Assembly: GCF_900091655.1 (NCBI RefSeq)
Contig: NZ_LT594621.1
Location: 682,001-746,000, forward strand
From: Culturomica massiliensis
GTDB lineage: Bacteria; Bacteroidota; Bacteroidia; Bacteroidales; Marinifilaceae
Length of the DNA stretch: 64,000 bases
Direction of reading: 5' to 3'
Shown here: piece after piece, positions 49,917 through 61,000 of the stretch
Numbering within the stretch: the stretch's first letter is position 1
How the letters are laid out: the number at the start of each line of letters is the position of its first letter
Notes under the pieces: model-generated
What the model saw: the letters and a program-made list of their open reading frames with translations, nothing else
The model's database searches: none
Told to the model about the DNA's origin: nothing
Made by a program: the position numbers and the translations under genes

Positions 49917-50966
49917 ATGCGTGGTAAATTAGTATTTGGGTTGATGTGTGCGGCTTGTATTGTGTCGTGTAAACAGCCGGAAGTGAAGGAAAGCGGTCCT
50001 CGTCCGGTAAAAGTGACGAAAGCACTTCCTTTGAATGTGGTGGAAAAATCTTTCAGTGGTGTCGTTTCTCCGGATCAGTTCAGTGATCTGGCTTTTAAGA
50101 TGTCGGGACCGTTGATTGCCCTGAATGTCGAAGAAGGGCAGCGGGTGAAGAAAGGACAGGTTGTTGCCGTGTTGGATCCTTTGGACTTCCGTCTACAGTA
50201 TGAAGCTAAAAAGTCTTCATATATGACGGCTAAATCTCAGATGGAGCGGTCGGAAAAACTGATTAAAAAGCAGGCGATCTCGCACCAGGATTATGAGTCG
50301 ACACAGGCCAGCTATGCCAATGCGAAGGCGGCTTATGAAAATGCAAAGAACATATTGGACGAGACAAAACTGCTGGCACCTTTCGACGGTTTTATTCAGA
50401 AAAAATATGTGGAAAATTATCAGAAAGTGCAGGCAGGCCAGGGAATCGTATGTTTGATCAATCCGAATAAGTTATTGGTTAAATTCACATTGCCGGAAAA
50501 TAATATGCAGTATTTGCTCGCTTCGCCCCAAATTGCCGTGGAATTCGAAAATTACCGCGGAAGATTCTTTAAGGCGAAAGTGAAAGAGTATATCGAAGCT
50601 TCTCCCGACGGTTCGGGAGTTCCCGTATCTCTCTATGTAGACGATCCGGATTTCAATCTGAATGATTACAAAGTCGCTACCGGTTTTTCTTGCCGTGTGG
50701 TGTTGAAAATATCCCGGGAGGGATATGCAAATTATGTGCAGGTGCCTTTGACATCCGTTTTTATGGATCCCCGGACGAAAGAGAAACGGGTGTTCGTATA
50801 TAACGATGCGGCCGGTAAAGTGGAGCAGCGTGTAGTGAAGGAAGGCGGATTGGTGGATAAAGATATGATTATTATTACAGAAGGACTGAATCCGGATGAA
50901 AAAGTGGTGATTGCGGGGACGACCCGTTTGATAGACGGACAGCCGGTAAATGTGTTAACAGAATAA
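49917..50966 (+). CDS. RND efflux periplasmic adaptor (membrane fusion protein), lipoprotein
   Basis: A 349-residue adaptor with a lipoprotein signal (LMCAACIVSC, acylated near Cys19). The order is barrel-sandwich/lipoyl halves (ALNVEEGQRVKKGQVVAVLDPLDFRLQYEA and KLLAPFDGFIQKKYVENYQKVQAGQGI) flanking a short helical hairpin, then beta-barrel and membrane-proximal domains ending GTTRLIDGQPVNVLTE. Bridges the inner-membrane pump and the outer-membrane channel. Located 9 bp before the pump gene. Confidence 0.93.
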   Translation: MRGKLVFGLMCAACIVSCKQPEVKESGPRPVKVTKALPLNVVEKSFSGVVSPDQFSDLAFKMSGPLIALNVEEGQRVKKGQVVAVLDPLDFRLQYEAKKSSYMTAKSQMERSEKLIKKQAISHQDYESTQASYANAKAAYENAKNILDETKLLAPFDGFIQKKYVENYQKVQAGQGIVCLINPNKLLVKFTLPENNMQYLLASPQIAVEFENYRGRFFKAKVKEYIEASPDGSGVPVSLYVDDPDFNLNDYKVATGFSCRVVLKISREGYANYVQVPLTSVFMDPRTKEKRVFVYNDAAGKVEQRVVKEGGLVDKDMIIITEGLNPDEKVVIAGTTRLIDGQPVNVLTE

Positions 50967-50975
50967 GAGCAGCAT

Positions 50976-53900
50976 ATGAATCTTCCAAAATATTCACTAG
51001 AGCATACGAAAGTAGTGTATTTTTTTCTGATTATCATGCTGATCGGAGGTACCATTTCGTTTTTTAAATTGCCTAAAAAAGAGGACGCACCTTTTGTTAT
51101 CAAACAGGCGGTGCTGATCACCCAGTATCCGGGAGCTACGGCTTCGGAAGTGGAAAAATTGATAACCGAACCCATCGAACGGGAAATCCAGTCGATGTCG
51201 GAAGTAAAACAGATCAAATCCGAATCGTATTACGGAATTTCTAAAATCAGCATCGAGTTGAAACCGACCATTAAACCGGAGCGTATGCCTGTGAAATGGG
51301 ATGAGTTGAGGCGTAAGGTGTTGAATATCCGTCCGAAATTACCCCAGGGGGCTTCGGATATTACCGTCAGCGACGATTTCGGGGATGTGTACGGTATTTA
51401 TTATGCGCTTACCATCGATGAGGGCTTTTCGTATAAAGAGTTGCGGGACTGGGCGCAGAGAATAAAGACGGAATTGACCCCGATTGAAGGGGTACAAAAG
51501 GTTCAGTTGTTCGGGGAACAGACAGAGGTTGTGTATGTACGGTTTTCCGTACCCAAATTGTCTGCTCTCGGGCTCGATCCCAACCTGATCGCCCAGACTT
51601 TACAGACACAGAATTTGCAGGTAAATACGGGGGAAATCAATGCCGGGAGCTTCCAGTTAAAGATTGTGGCCGACGGTACTTATAAAGATCTGGACGATAT
51701 TCGCAATCAGTTGATTATTACAAAGGAAGGTAATGAGGTGCGGTTGGGGGATATAGCTACCGTTGAAAGGGGGTACCTCGATCCGCCTTCCAATCTGATG
51801 CGGGTGGACGGTAAACGGGCTATCGGCATCGGGGTCGCTTCCGGGGCTGAGGATAACGTAGTTGCTGTCGGGGATTTGGTAGCCGGACGTTTGCATTTGT
51901 TAGAGAAATTAATACCCGTCGGCATGGATGTGGTGTCGATTTATCCGGAGAATGTAATCGCCCGGGAAGCGAATAACGGGTTTATCCTGAATCTGATCGA
52001 ATCTTTATTGATTGTTGTTGCTATTATATTTATCGTGATGGGAGCCCGGGCCGGTATGCTGATCGGGAGTTCTCTGTTGTTTTCAGTGACGGGCACCTTG
52101 TTGATTATGTTGTTTCTGGGAGTAGGCCTGAACCGTACTTCTCTGGCTGCGTTTATCATAGCCATGGGTATGCTGGTTGACAATGCCATTGTGGTGACCG
52201 ACAATGCCCAGATCGGAATCAAACGGGGCATGTCCAGATACAGAGCTTTGATCGCAGGGGCTACGGGACCTCAATGGGGACTGCTCGGTGCGACTTTTAT
52301 TGCAGTTTGTTCTTTTTTACCGATGTTTCTGGCTCCCGATTCCGTGGCTGAAATCGTAAAGCCTTTATTTATCGTGTTGGCTGTATCTCTCGGACTTAGC
52401 TGGATATTGGCATTGACCCAGACACCGACTTTCGGGAATTTCATATTGAAAGAGAATACCTCTGAAGTAAAGTCCGATCCCTATGATACGAAATTTTATC
52501 ACAGGTTCGAAGGAGTATTGCATAAATTGATTCATCATCGCTTTATAACTTTGTTTACGGTTATTGCAGTGTTGATATTTTCTTTGGTTGTTATGGCTTT
52601 GATGCCGCAGAGTTTCTTCCCTTTGATGAATAAACCGTATATGCGCGCCGATCTGATATTTCCGAATGGCTACGGTATACGGGATGTGGAACAGAATGTG
52701 TTTCAGATAGAAGAATACCTGAAACAGGATCCGAAGGTGAAGTCCTTTTCCGTGACGATGGGGAGTTCGCCTTTGCGTTACTACCTGGCCAGTTCTTCTT
52801 TCGGACCTATTCCCAATTTTGCCAATGTGCTGATAGAAACACACGATCCGAAAGATTCCCCTGCTATGGAGCAGGAGTTTTACGATTATATGCTCCGCAA
52901 TTATCCGAATGTACTGACCCGTTCGTCTTTATTCATGTTGTCGCCCGTGCCGGAGGCGACGATTGAAATCGGATTTATCGGAGAAAATATCGATACCCTG
53001 GTGGCCTTGTGTGAGAGGGCGAAAGCTATCGCCCGTGAATGCGACGAGGTGATGGAAGTGAGGAGTAGCTGGGGAACACCTGTACCTGTATGGAAACCAA
53101 TGTTCTCGCAGGAAAAGGGGTTGCGTTTGGGGATTACCCGTCAGCAGGTGGCGTATTCCTTGAAAGCGGCTACCAATGGAGTTCCTTTGGGCGAATACCG
53201 GGAAGGCGATGTATTTATGCCGATTCTGATGAAAATATCCGATCAGGATTCCATAAATCCGCAGGATATACGTACGTTACCTGTGTTCAGTTCAAAAGGG
53301 AAGTCGATAAAAGTGGAACAGGTGACCGATAATTTTAAATTGGAATACGATTATAGTGTTATCAAACGGTACAACCGGGAACGTTGCTTGATGATGCAAT
53401 GTGATCCGAAACGGGGAGCGAATGCGATGGCTGCTTTTCAGCAGGTGCTGACCAGTGTACAAAGTCAGGTACAGATGCCTGAGGGGTATAAGATGAAATA
53501 TTTCGGAGATCAGGAACAACAGGATACTTCGATGGCTGCTTTGGGAAAAAATATTCCGTTGATGTTTTTGTTGATTTATCTTACCTTATTATTACTGTTT
53601 CCTAAAAATTACCGGAGTCCGGTTGTGATTATGCTGATGTTGCCTCTGATTTTTATCGGCGTGGTGTGGGGATTGATCGGATTCGGCAAATCGATGGACT
53701 TTTTTGCCATGCTGGGATTATTGGGGTTGATCGGTATGAATATCAAGAATGCGATTGTACTGGTGGATCAGATCGGAATAGAACTCGAATCGGGTAAAGA
53801 ACCGGTACAGGCTGTGGTACAGGCAACGAAAACCCGTATTGTGCCGGTGACGATGGCGTCGGGTACGACGATTCTGGGTATGTTGCCCTTGTTGTGGGAT

Positions 53901-54020
53901 GCTATGTTTGCCGGGATGGCTGCGACGATTATGGGGGGGCTGTTTGTGGCGACAATGCTGACTTTGTTTGTTTTGCCGGTAACCTATTGTATTTTTTATA
54001 AGATACGTATTGACCGGTAA
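50976..54020 (+). CDS. RND-family multidrug efflux pump
   Basis: A 1014-residue inner-membrane proton antiporter with the duplicated RND architecture: a first TM helix (VVYFFLIIMLIGGTISFF), a large periplasmic loop, TM2-6, a second loop and TM8-12. TM4 carries GMLVDNAIVVTDN, where AcrB has two consecutive Asp; the second is Asn here, as in a number of other RND pumps. TM10 carries MNIKNAIVLVDQ with the relay Lys. N-terminal motifs ITQYPGATASEVEKLITEPIE and VQLFGEQTEV are typical. Substrates probably amphiphilic drugs or bile salts, by family only. Confidence 0.94.
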   Translation: MNLPKYSLEHTKVVYFFLIIMLIGGTISFFKLPKKEDAPFVIKQAVLITQYPGATASEVEKLITEPIEREIQSMSEVKQIKSESYYGISKISIELKPTIKPERMPVKWDELRRKVLNIRPKLPQGASDITVSDDFGDVYGIYYALTIDEGFSYKELRDWAQRIKTELTPIEGVQKVQLFGEQTEVVYVRFSVPKLSALGLDPNLIAQTLQTQNLQVNTGEINAGSFQLKIVADGTYKDLDDIRNQLIITKEGNEVRLGDIATVERGYLDPPSNLMRVDGKRAIGIGVASGAEDNVVAVGDLVAGRLHLLEKLIPVGMDVVSIYPENVIAREANNGFILNLIESLLIVVAIIFIVMGARAGMLIGSSLLFSVTGTLLIMLFLGVGLNRTSLAAFIIAMGMLVDNAIVVTDNAQIGIKRGMSRYRALIAGATGPQWGLLGATFIAVCSFLPMFLAPDSVAEIVKPLFIVLAVSLGLSWILALTQTPTFGNFILKENTSEVKSDPYDTKFYHRFEGVLHKLIHHRFITLFTVIAVLIFSLVVMALMPQSFFPLMNKPYMRADLIFPNGYGIRDVEQNVFQIEEYLKQDPKVKSFSVTMGSSPLRYYLASSSFGPIPNFANVLIETHDPKDSPAMEQEFYDYMLRNYPNVLTRSSLFMLSPVPEATIEIGFIGENIDTLVALCERAKAIARECDEVMEVRSSWGTPVPVWKPMFSQEKGLRLGITRQQVAYSLKAATNGVPLGEYREGDVFMPILMKISDQDSINPQDIRTLPVFSSKGKSIKVEQVTDNFKLEYDYSVIKRYNRERCLMMQCDPKRGANAMAAFQQVLTSVQSQVQMPEGYKMKYFGDQEQQDTSMAALGKNIPLMFLLIYLTLLLLFPKNYRSPVVIMLMLPLIFIGVVWGLIGFGKSMDFFAMLGLLGLIGMNIKNAIVLVDQIGIELESGKEPVQAVVQATKTRIVPVTMASGTTILGMLPLLWDAMFAGMAATIMGGLFVATMLTLFVLPVTYCIFYKIRIDR

Positions 54021-54127
54021 TTGATTTTAGATTGTTGATTTGCGATTTTTGGCAGTTGGCTGTAGAAGTGGCTGATAATAGGTTGTTGATCGTAAATTGA
54101 AAATTAGAAATATAATAAATGTAACGT
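54021..54127. other. Short spacer with GATTT-type repeat
   Basis: Spacer between pump and channel genes with TTGATTTTAGATTGTTGATTTGCGATTT just after the stop codon, a degenerate member of the dispersed spacer repeat. No terminator seen, so the channel gene may still be in the operon. Confidence 0.6.
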
Positions 54128-55402
54128 ATGAAAAAATGGATCATATACAGTTGTTGCTGGCTGGGCGGTTTACCGCTGGCTGCACAGACAACTTCGCTGA
54201 CAGTTGGTGAGTACAGGCAAAAGGTACTGAATTACAGCCAGCAGATCAAGCAGAGTGCCGAACAGCGCATAGCTATGCAGGAAGCGATGAAGACGGCTAA
54301 AACGGCTTATCTGCCACAGGTGAATGTTTCTGGGAATGTACAATACCGTATCAATGACTACGATATGGATTTCGGCGGAGTCAAGGTTCCGATGGCGAAC
54401 GAAACTTACAGTGTCGAAGCCGGATTGACACAGACCTTATATGGCGGCGGGGCTGTCCGGAACAGCTATAAGGCTGCCGAGGTACAGAAAAATATAGCCG
54501 AGAAAGCGGAAGAACTGACCGTCGATAATATCCTGTATGCCGCCGATGTTAATTATTGGTCGACGGTGGCCAAGAAAGACCTGTACCGGGTTATGAATCA
54601 GTATGTGAAGATTATCGGAGAACTGGAGAAGGTGCTGACGGACCGTTTTAATGACGGATATATCAGCAAAACCGATCTTTTGCAGGTACAGGCCCGTTTA
54701 AAGGATGCTGAGTTGCAGAGAAGTAATGCTTTTAAACAATTTCAGGTGGCCTTGCAGAATCTGAATGTATTGATGGGGGAGTTACCGATGAATGAGGTTT
54801 ATATTACCGACAGTATCAGTATGTTGCTGGCACTGCCTCCTCAAATCGGAGCGGAAGCCGCTTTTGAAAACCGGCCCGAATATACGATTGCCGGGTTGAA
54901 TATTGAATATCAGAAGCGGCAGGTTAATCTGACCCGTAGCAAATATTTGCCCTCCCTGGCGGTTGGATTAAAGGAAAACTGGGGCACACAGATGCTGAAT
55001 ATCGACGGTTCGACAATGTGGAATACGGTTGCTTTTGCTTCGGTGAGTATTCCGGTTTTCCAGTGGGGGGCTCATCGTAAAGAGGTGAATGTACAGCGGG
55101 CCATGTTGCATAGCAAGGAGTATGACCTGCAAATTACAAAGGATCAGATTACCCTGGAAGTCAGTAATGCCTGGACAAACCTGACCGAAAATACAAAACA
55201 GATAGCGGTGGCTGAAGAAGCCTGCCGGATAGCGGAAGAAAACCTGGAGTTGAATACGTTCAGCTATACGGAAGGAAAATTGCCGATTATCGATGTGCTT
55301 TCGGCACAGGTGACCTGGATTCAATCATATAGCAGTTTGATTCAAACCTGGCTGCAACAGAAAGTTTCCCTGGCAGATTATAACAAAGCTATCAGTCATT
55401 GA
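54128..55402 (+). CDS. TolC-family outer-membrane efflux channel
   Basis: A 424-residue OEP/TolC-like protein with signal peptide (IIYSCCWLGGLPLAAQ). The two structural repeats show long helices (YRQKVLNYSQQIKQSAEQRIAMQEAMKTAKTAYLPQVNVSG and the second-half NIEYQKRQVNLTRSKYLPSLAVG) plus the DRFNDGYISKTDLLQVQARLKDAELQ motif. Trimers form the outer-membrane exit duct for the RND pump encoded upstream. Terminated by a strong hairpin 45 bp after the stop. Confidence 0.93.
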   Translation: MKKWIIYSCCWLGGLPLAAQTTSLTVGEYRQKVLNYSQQIKQSAEQRIAMQEAMKTAKTAYLPQVNVSGNVQYRINDYDMDFGGVKVPMANETYSVEAGLTQTLYGGGAVRNSYKAAEVQKNIAEKAEELTVDNILYAADVNYWSTVAKKDLYRVMNQYVKIIGELEKVLTDRFNDGYISKTDLLQVQARLKDAELQRSNAFKQFQVALQNLNVLMGELPMNEVYITDSISMLLALPPQIGAEAAFENRPEYTIAGLNIEYQKRQVNLTRSKYLPSLAVGLKENWGTQMLNIDGSTMWNTVAFASVSIPVFQWGAHRKEVNVQRAMLHSKEYDLQITKDQITLEVSNAWTNLTENTKQIAVAEEACRIAEENLELNTFSYTEGKLPIIDVLSAQVTWIQSYSSLIQTWLQQKVSLADYNKAISH

Positions 55403-55447
55403 TACCGGCGCTGGATGTCGTGTAAATCGGGAAACGGATTATTCAAT

Positions 55448-55486
55448 AGTAAAGACACAGAGGATTACTTCTGTGTCTTTACTGAT
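55448..55486. terminator. Terminator of the efflux operon
   Basis: A 14-bp perfect stem AGTAAAGACACAGA/TCTGTGTCTTTACT with an 8-nt loop. Confidence 0.88.
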
Positions 55487-55493
55487 TTTATTC

Positions 55494-55501
55494 TATATTT
55501 G
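55494..55501 (+). promoter_or_regulatory. Probable -7 box for the patatin gene
   Basis: TATATTTG matches TAnnTTTG, 27 bp before the start codon. Confidence 0.5.
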
Positions 55502-55528
55502 TTTTTTAGAGCAAATAAATTGTAAATC

Positions 55529-57718
55529 ATGAAAAAGCAGTATCTGTCGATCATCCTTATGATCGGTTTGTCGATTGTATTTTCGGACTCTTTTGCCGGG
55601 CGGAAAAAAGTGGGACTGGTGTTGAGTGGAGGCGGGGCGAAAGGAATAGCCCATATCGGAGTAATCGAAGTGTTGGAAAAGGCCGGAATCCCTATTGATT
55701 ATGTGGTCGGTACCAGTATGGGATCTATTGTTGGCGGATTGTATGCCATCGGTTATACCGGAGAGGAACTGGATACGCTGGTGCGGCAACAGGACTGGAC
55801 TTTTTTGTTGAGCGATAAGGTGAAGCGGGATTATCTGCCTTTTATGGAAAAGGAAGCTACAGAAAAATATGTTTTTTCTTTTTCTTTCGGTAAAGGGAAG
55901 GAAAGGCGTGTTCCGGCCGGGTTTGTTGCCGGGCAGAACGTTTACAATCTTTTTACAGATTTGACATTGGGATATCATGATTCGTTGGATTTTAACCGGT
56001 TGCCCATTCCTTTTGCCTGTATTGCAGCAAATATCGTAGACGGACAGGAGGTGGTATTGAATAAGGGGAATCTGGTGCAGGCGATGCGGGCCAGTATGGC
56101 GATTCCGGGCTTTTTTACTCCGGTACATCTGGATAGTATGGTATTGGTGGACGGTGGTATTGTCAACAATTTTCCGGCAGATGTAGCCAAGGCTATGGGA
56201 GCAGATATCATTATCGGAGTGGATGTACAGGCTGACTTGCGGAAGAGCGATAAGTTGAATACTTTTCCGGAGGTGATGGGACAGTTGATTAATCTGATGT
56301 GTTTAAATAAGTTCGAAGAAAATTATGCATTGACGGATTTGTATATAAAGCCGGATATTAATGAATATTCGGCTGCCAGCTTTAATCCGCAGGCCGTTGA
56401 TACGCTGATTGTCAGAGGCAAGAGGGCTGCCGAGGCGCAGTGGGAAAAGCTGATGGCTTTGAAGAAGGAAATCGGAATAACGGAGGAGGTAGTACGGAAA
56501 CCCAGGCAGATACAGGAAGATACCTTTTTTATACGTTCGATCGTGCTGAAAGGGGTATCCGAAGACGAGGCCAAACGATTGCGCCGGAATATCCGGATAC
56601 AGGAAAATGAAGGGATTACCCTGACCGGGTTGCATAGAGCTATCGCTTCTCTGTATGGGACAAAAGCTTTTTCCGGAGTAACCTATCGTTTGCTCGGGGG
56701 GCCGGAATACGTTCTGGAATTGTTGCTGACGGAAAAGCATATGGATGTTGTGAATCTCGGTTTCCGTTTCGATACGGAAGAAATGGCTGCTATTTTATTG
56801 AATACCAAATTCAATTATAAAGCTTTGGGAGGGTCCAAGTTTTCTCTGACTGCCCGTTTGAATAAAAATCCTTATATCCGATTGGACTATGCTTTGGAAA
56901 ATCCTTTTTTACGGCGTTTGAATCTGGCTTATATGTTTCGGTACAATGATTTTAATCTGTATGACAAAGGAAGTAAAAGTAACAGCATTACTTACCGCTA
57001 TCATTTGGGAGAAGCCAGTTTGTCCGATCTTTATTTCCGGAATTTCAAATTCCAGGTGGGGGTGCGCTATGAATATTTCGATTATGATCCCTTTTTATAT
57101 AAGGAGGATAGTCAGGGTACGGATGCCATATCGAAAGGATACATTAGCTATTTTGCCTTGGCTCATTTGGAAACGTATGACAGAAAATATTATCCGACCC
57201 GGGGATTGTCTTTTGAGGCTGCTTATTCGTTGCATACCGATAATTTTGTCCGGCTGGACGGACATGCTCCCTGTTCGGCTTTGAGTGCCGGATTCACGGG
57301 TGTCGTATCGCTTTCCAACCGTTTTAAGATGTTGCCTTCTGTATACGGGCGTGTGTTGATCGGTAATTACGTGCCTTATCCTTATCTGAATTACATGGGA
57401 GGGCAGGTAGAAGGCCGTTATATGGCACAGCAGCTTCCGTTCGAAGGTATCAGCCATATCGAAGTCTTTGAAAAATCATTGATGGTGGCCAGATTGCAAT
57501 TCCGTCAGCGTATGGGAAGCCGCCATTATCTGTTTGTGACCGGAAATTTTGCTTTACAGAACGATAATTTTTTCGATATCCTCGGTGACCGGGGGATCTG
57601 GGGCGGAAGTGTGGGTTATTCTTATGATACGGCTGTCGGGCCCATCGGTTGCAGTTTCAATATGTCCGATTATACCGATAAGCTGGGTTTCTATTTTAAT
57701 CTCGGGTATTATTTTTAA
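55529..57718 (+). CDS. Patatin-like phospholipase fused to an outer-membrane barrel
   Basis: A 729-residue protein with a signal peptide (about 1-23). The patatin domain (27-~310) has oxyanion GGGAKG (34-39), nucleophile Ser63 in GTSMGS and Asp208 in VDGGIVNNFP. A POTRA-like region follows (about 335-410, SIVLKGVSEDEAKRLRRNI), then a 16-strand-type barrel ending GFYFNLGYYF with a terminal Phe, as expected of a BamA-like or type Vd (PlpD-like) autotransporter. The lipase would be exposed at the cell surface or released. Length fits the Bacteroidetes members I recall. Single gene between two terminators. Confidence 0.92.
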   Translation: MKKQYLSIILMIGLSIVFSDSFAGRKKVGLVLSGGGAKGIAHIGVIEVLEKAGIPIDYVVGTSMGSIVGGLYAIGYTGEELDTLVRQQDWTFLLSDKVKRDYLPFMEKEATEKYVFSFSFGKGKERRVPAGFVAGQNVYNLFTDLTLGYHDSLDFNRLPIPFACIAANIVDGQEVVLNKGNLVQAMRASMAIPGFFTPVHLDSMVLVDGGIVNNFPADVAKAMGADIIIGVDVQADLRKSDKLNTFPEVMGQLINLMCLNKFEENYALTDLYIKPDINEYSAASFNPQAVDTLIVRGKRAAEAQWEKLMALKKEIGITEEVVRKPRQIQEDTFFIRSIVLKGVSEDEAKRLRRNIRIQENEGITLTGLHRAIASLYGTKAFSGVTYRLLGGPEYVLELLLTEKHMDVVNLGFRFDTEEMAAILLNTKFNYKALGGSKFSLTARLNKNPYIRLDYALENPFLRRLNLAYMFRYNDFNLYDKGSKSNSITYRYHLGEASLSDLYFRNFKFQVGVRYEYFDYDPFLYKEDSQGTDAISKGYISYFALAHLETYDRKYYPTRGLSFEAAYSLHTDNFVRLDGHAPCSALSAGFTGVVSLSNRFKMLPSVYGRVLIGNYVPYPYLNYMGGQVEGRYMAQQLPFEGISHIEVFEKSLMVARLQFRQRMGSRHYLFVTGNFALQNDNFFDILGDRGIWGGSVGYSYDTAVGPIGCSFNMSDYTDKLGFYFNLGYYF

Positions 57719-58064
57719 ACAGGTCGAAACCTGAAATTGTGAATTTCCGGCCCTTTTTTCTTAAGAAAAAAGGGCCGGATTTATATTGATAAGGTTTTTG
57801 TTAAAAATGCATCTGATAATCAGATTGTTATAAGTGCAGTGATAAGGTTTTTGTTTTTGCCTGTCTGAATTTTTTTGGCCTTTGTACTTTAAATTTAGTA
57901 CAGAAAAACCGGTTATCATGAATTATGCAGCTTTTGTGTTGTTCCGGTTGAATAACGGATGTGTCGCGTGATAAACGAAATAAGATAGGTTATTTGCCTT
58001 ATTGTTCGAATTGTCTGACAATGCTTGATTTATTTTTTGTATTATTTATTAAATCTTTTCAATT
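57719..58064. other. Spacer before the RHS genes
   Basis: 345 bp with a terminator (57746-57779), a 16-bp direct repeat TGATAAGGTTTTTGTT at 57787-57802 and 57840-57855, and between these a palindrome ATCTGATAATCAGAT (57811-57825). No gene longer than 17 codons seen. The rest is AT-rich leader of the first RHS gene. Confidence 0.75.
57746..57782. terminator. Terminator after the patatin gene
   Basis: A 16-bp perfect stem whose arms include CCGGCCCTTTTTTC and its complement, with a tiny loop; works on either strand. Confidence 0.92.
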
Positions 58065-61000
58065 ATGAAAACTTTGGGACTTTTTACGTGTGCTATGTTA
58101 TTGTTCTGCCGGGGGTATGGACAGCAGTTAAACCAATTGTACGATCTGCCGAAAATCCAGCAGGATAATCTTTCGTTACCGACTCCGGAGCCGGCTCAAT
58201 TGATCCGTTATGTGGACTATCCGGTGTCTTACAGTACGGGTATACCGGAAATATCGGTTCCGCTTTATACTGTAAAATTACGGGAACTGTCATTGCCGCT
58301 GAGTTTGTCTTATCATGCGGGAGGTATTAAAGTGGAGGATGTTTCAGGTAATACGGGATTGGGGTGGAGTCTGGTGGCGGGAGGTGTGATCAGTCGTGTG
58401 GTCAACAACCAGCCTGATGATACCCGTTCTTTCGATTTGCGGGATCAGATCGGTATTATAAACCGGCAGGAGCATACATACCTGAAACAGGTGTTGCGAC
58501 ATGAAAAAGAGGCTGGTTACGACCGGTATTATTACAATTTTCCGGGAGGAAGCGGTTCGTTTATCTATGATGTCAATACGAAACAGATTACCGAGATTCC
58601 GGTTACCGATAATAAAATAGAAGTATTATCGGTACCTTCGGCGGTCTATTCCAAATTCAATTTTAAAATAACGACACCGGACGGTACGGCGTATTATTTT
58701 ACGGAAACGGAAGGGATCGGGAAACGAAATCCGGTAGCGACTTCAATGACCAATTTATATGTGAATACGGATTACAGGACTACTTCGAGCTGGTATCTGA
58801 CAAAAATCGAAACGTTTAATAAAACGGAGACCATCGAATTCGTTTACCGGAATGTAGGCCAGTGGTCGCGTAGTTTACCGGTCAATACGATATCCGGTTC
58901 GGCAAGCGCCGCTTTAGGGGATGTCCCGGTGGGGGATTATTCCCCGGACATATTGGGTTGGAGTTCCGTGGAATATTTCGATTGTAAGGTGTTATCGGAA
59001 ATACGCTATAAAGGAGGGAAGGTTGTATTTACACATATGCAGGACCGCACGGATAACGGCCTGAAAGCCCGGTTAAGCCGTATGGATGTATATGCCGGTT
59101 CGGTTTTACGGCAGTATGCCGTGTTTCAGAATCAGAACAGTTATTTCGGAGACGGGCGTTTGCGTCTGGCGGGTGTGACGGTTTACGGTTCGGACGGTAG
59201 TGTTGCCGATCGTTACGGTTTTAAATATATAGATGAAAGTGTAACTATCTCTTCCCGTTTTGCCCAGGATTTTTTTGGGTATTACACAGCTTCCAAGACC
59301 CAGAATCTGACTTTTCTGAATACCGGCAGTGTGCGGATACCCGGGAAATACGATTATTCTTTTTCCGATGCGGAAAGGTATTCTTTGAAACGTATTACGA
59401 ATGCGACGGGCGGGTATACGGAGTTTGTCTATGAAGCGAATCAGCATGATGAACCGGTCATCGGTCCGGTATCTATCGGTGTCCGGATCAAGGAAATCGG
59501 TCAGTATGAATCGGACGGAACCTTATTACGCAAACGGAGTTTCAATTATTACGACAGTTTCACGTCGATAGATTTTACAAAAGTTAATGCCAGTTGCTTT
59601 CTGACTCAAAGCGGGATAAAAAGTGTCGGTACCATTTTTGAACGGGTTATGGTGTCGCAATCGAATTCTTATTCTTCGGGCAGTGTTCTGCCCGGCTTGT
59701 CCCTGGAAAATGCCCGGGTATATTACGGGCGGGTATCGGAATTGACCACCGGAGCCGGAAGCGGGGATACGATCCGGACGGATTACGAATACAACCCGCG
59801 TTACGGACGCAACCATTTCGTTTATGCCGGATGGCCATATGTACCTTCTTATCCGCTGGGAGGTGAGGAAGCCCAGCGCTATCTGGGAAATGGTTTCGGT
59901 TGTTCCCTGGCTTCTCAGTGTGCTCCTTATAAGTTGCAATTTATACCGGGATATTTTCTGGAATCGAATTGGGCTTACGATAAACTTATCCGGCGTACAA
60001 TGTATAAAAAAGAAAACGGAATTTTCAAACCGGTGGAGATAGAAACCCATGAATACGAGAAATTCGATTTGAAAGAACTGCAGGTAGGACTTTATGTACA
60101 AGGTATCGTTTACACGATACAGGACCGGACCAATGGGCAGTATTCGGAAGATTTCAAAAGCGTAAATGATTTCTTTTATTTCGATGTAAATCTTTACAAC
60201 GGGTATTGTAAGTTGAAATCGACGACGAAAAAGCAGATTTTCGGGAGCGATACGTTGCGGGAACGTTGGGACTATGCATATTATTCCGGTTCACCGCAGG
60301 AAAATCCGGGAATTCCGATTGCCGAAACGGATCCTTTTGCCAATTATACGCCTTTTGTACCGGAAGAGCCGGAGGAACCCGGAATAGACCGTCCCTTACA
60401 TCCGGTTAATCCTGAGCGTCCGAAAGATCCGAAAGATCCGAAAGATCCGACCGATCCCGGCGATCCGGGAACGTCCCTATTGATGTCGGTCCGGAGCGCC
60501 GGTTCGATCGACAGACCGCTTATTCCCGATACAATACAGCTTGCCGATATCGGTAATTCGGCATTGTTGCGGAGTGAGTCTTATACCTGTAACGGCAAGA
60601 CATACAAACGGGAATATACGTATGCAACCGATTTTTATCTGATCGGTGCTCATAATTTGTCGGCTTTGAAAGAAGAGAAGTTTTCTATCGACGGCGTGAA
60701 AAAAGCGGCTGTTAACTATACTTATACACAAGTGACCTGCGGTGGTAAGACAATAACCGTGCCGTCTACGGTCTATCGTCAGGTGGAAGACGTCGAAACC
60801 GACCGTAAAACCGTCACTGCTTATGACGTGAACGGTTGTCCTGCCAGTATGACCAGGACGGGAGAGCCTGTGACCTGTTATCTGTGGAGTTATAACGGGC
60901 TTTATCCCGTAGCCGAAATTAAGAATGCGTCTTATCCGGCGGTGGTTTCAGCTATGGGAGGGGCTGCCGTTGTAAATGCGATGGCGGTGGCTGCCGAACC

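Noticed and set aside
55493..56128. 211-residue minus-strand frame
   Set aside because: Antisense to the patatin domain; no family features.
57918..57971. 17-codon frame that might be a leader peptide
   Set aside because: No promoter, attenuator structure or codon bias seen; too short to support.
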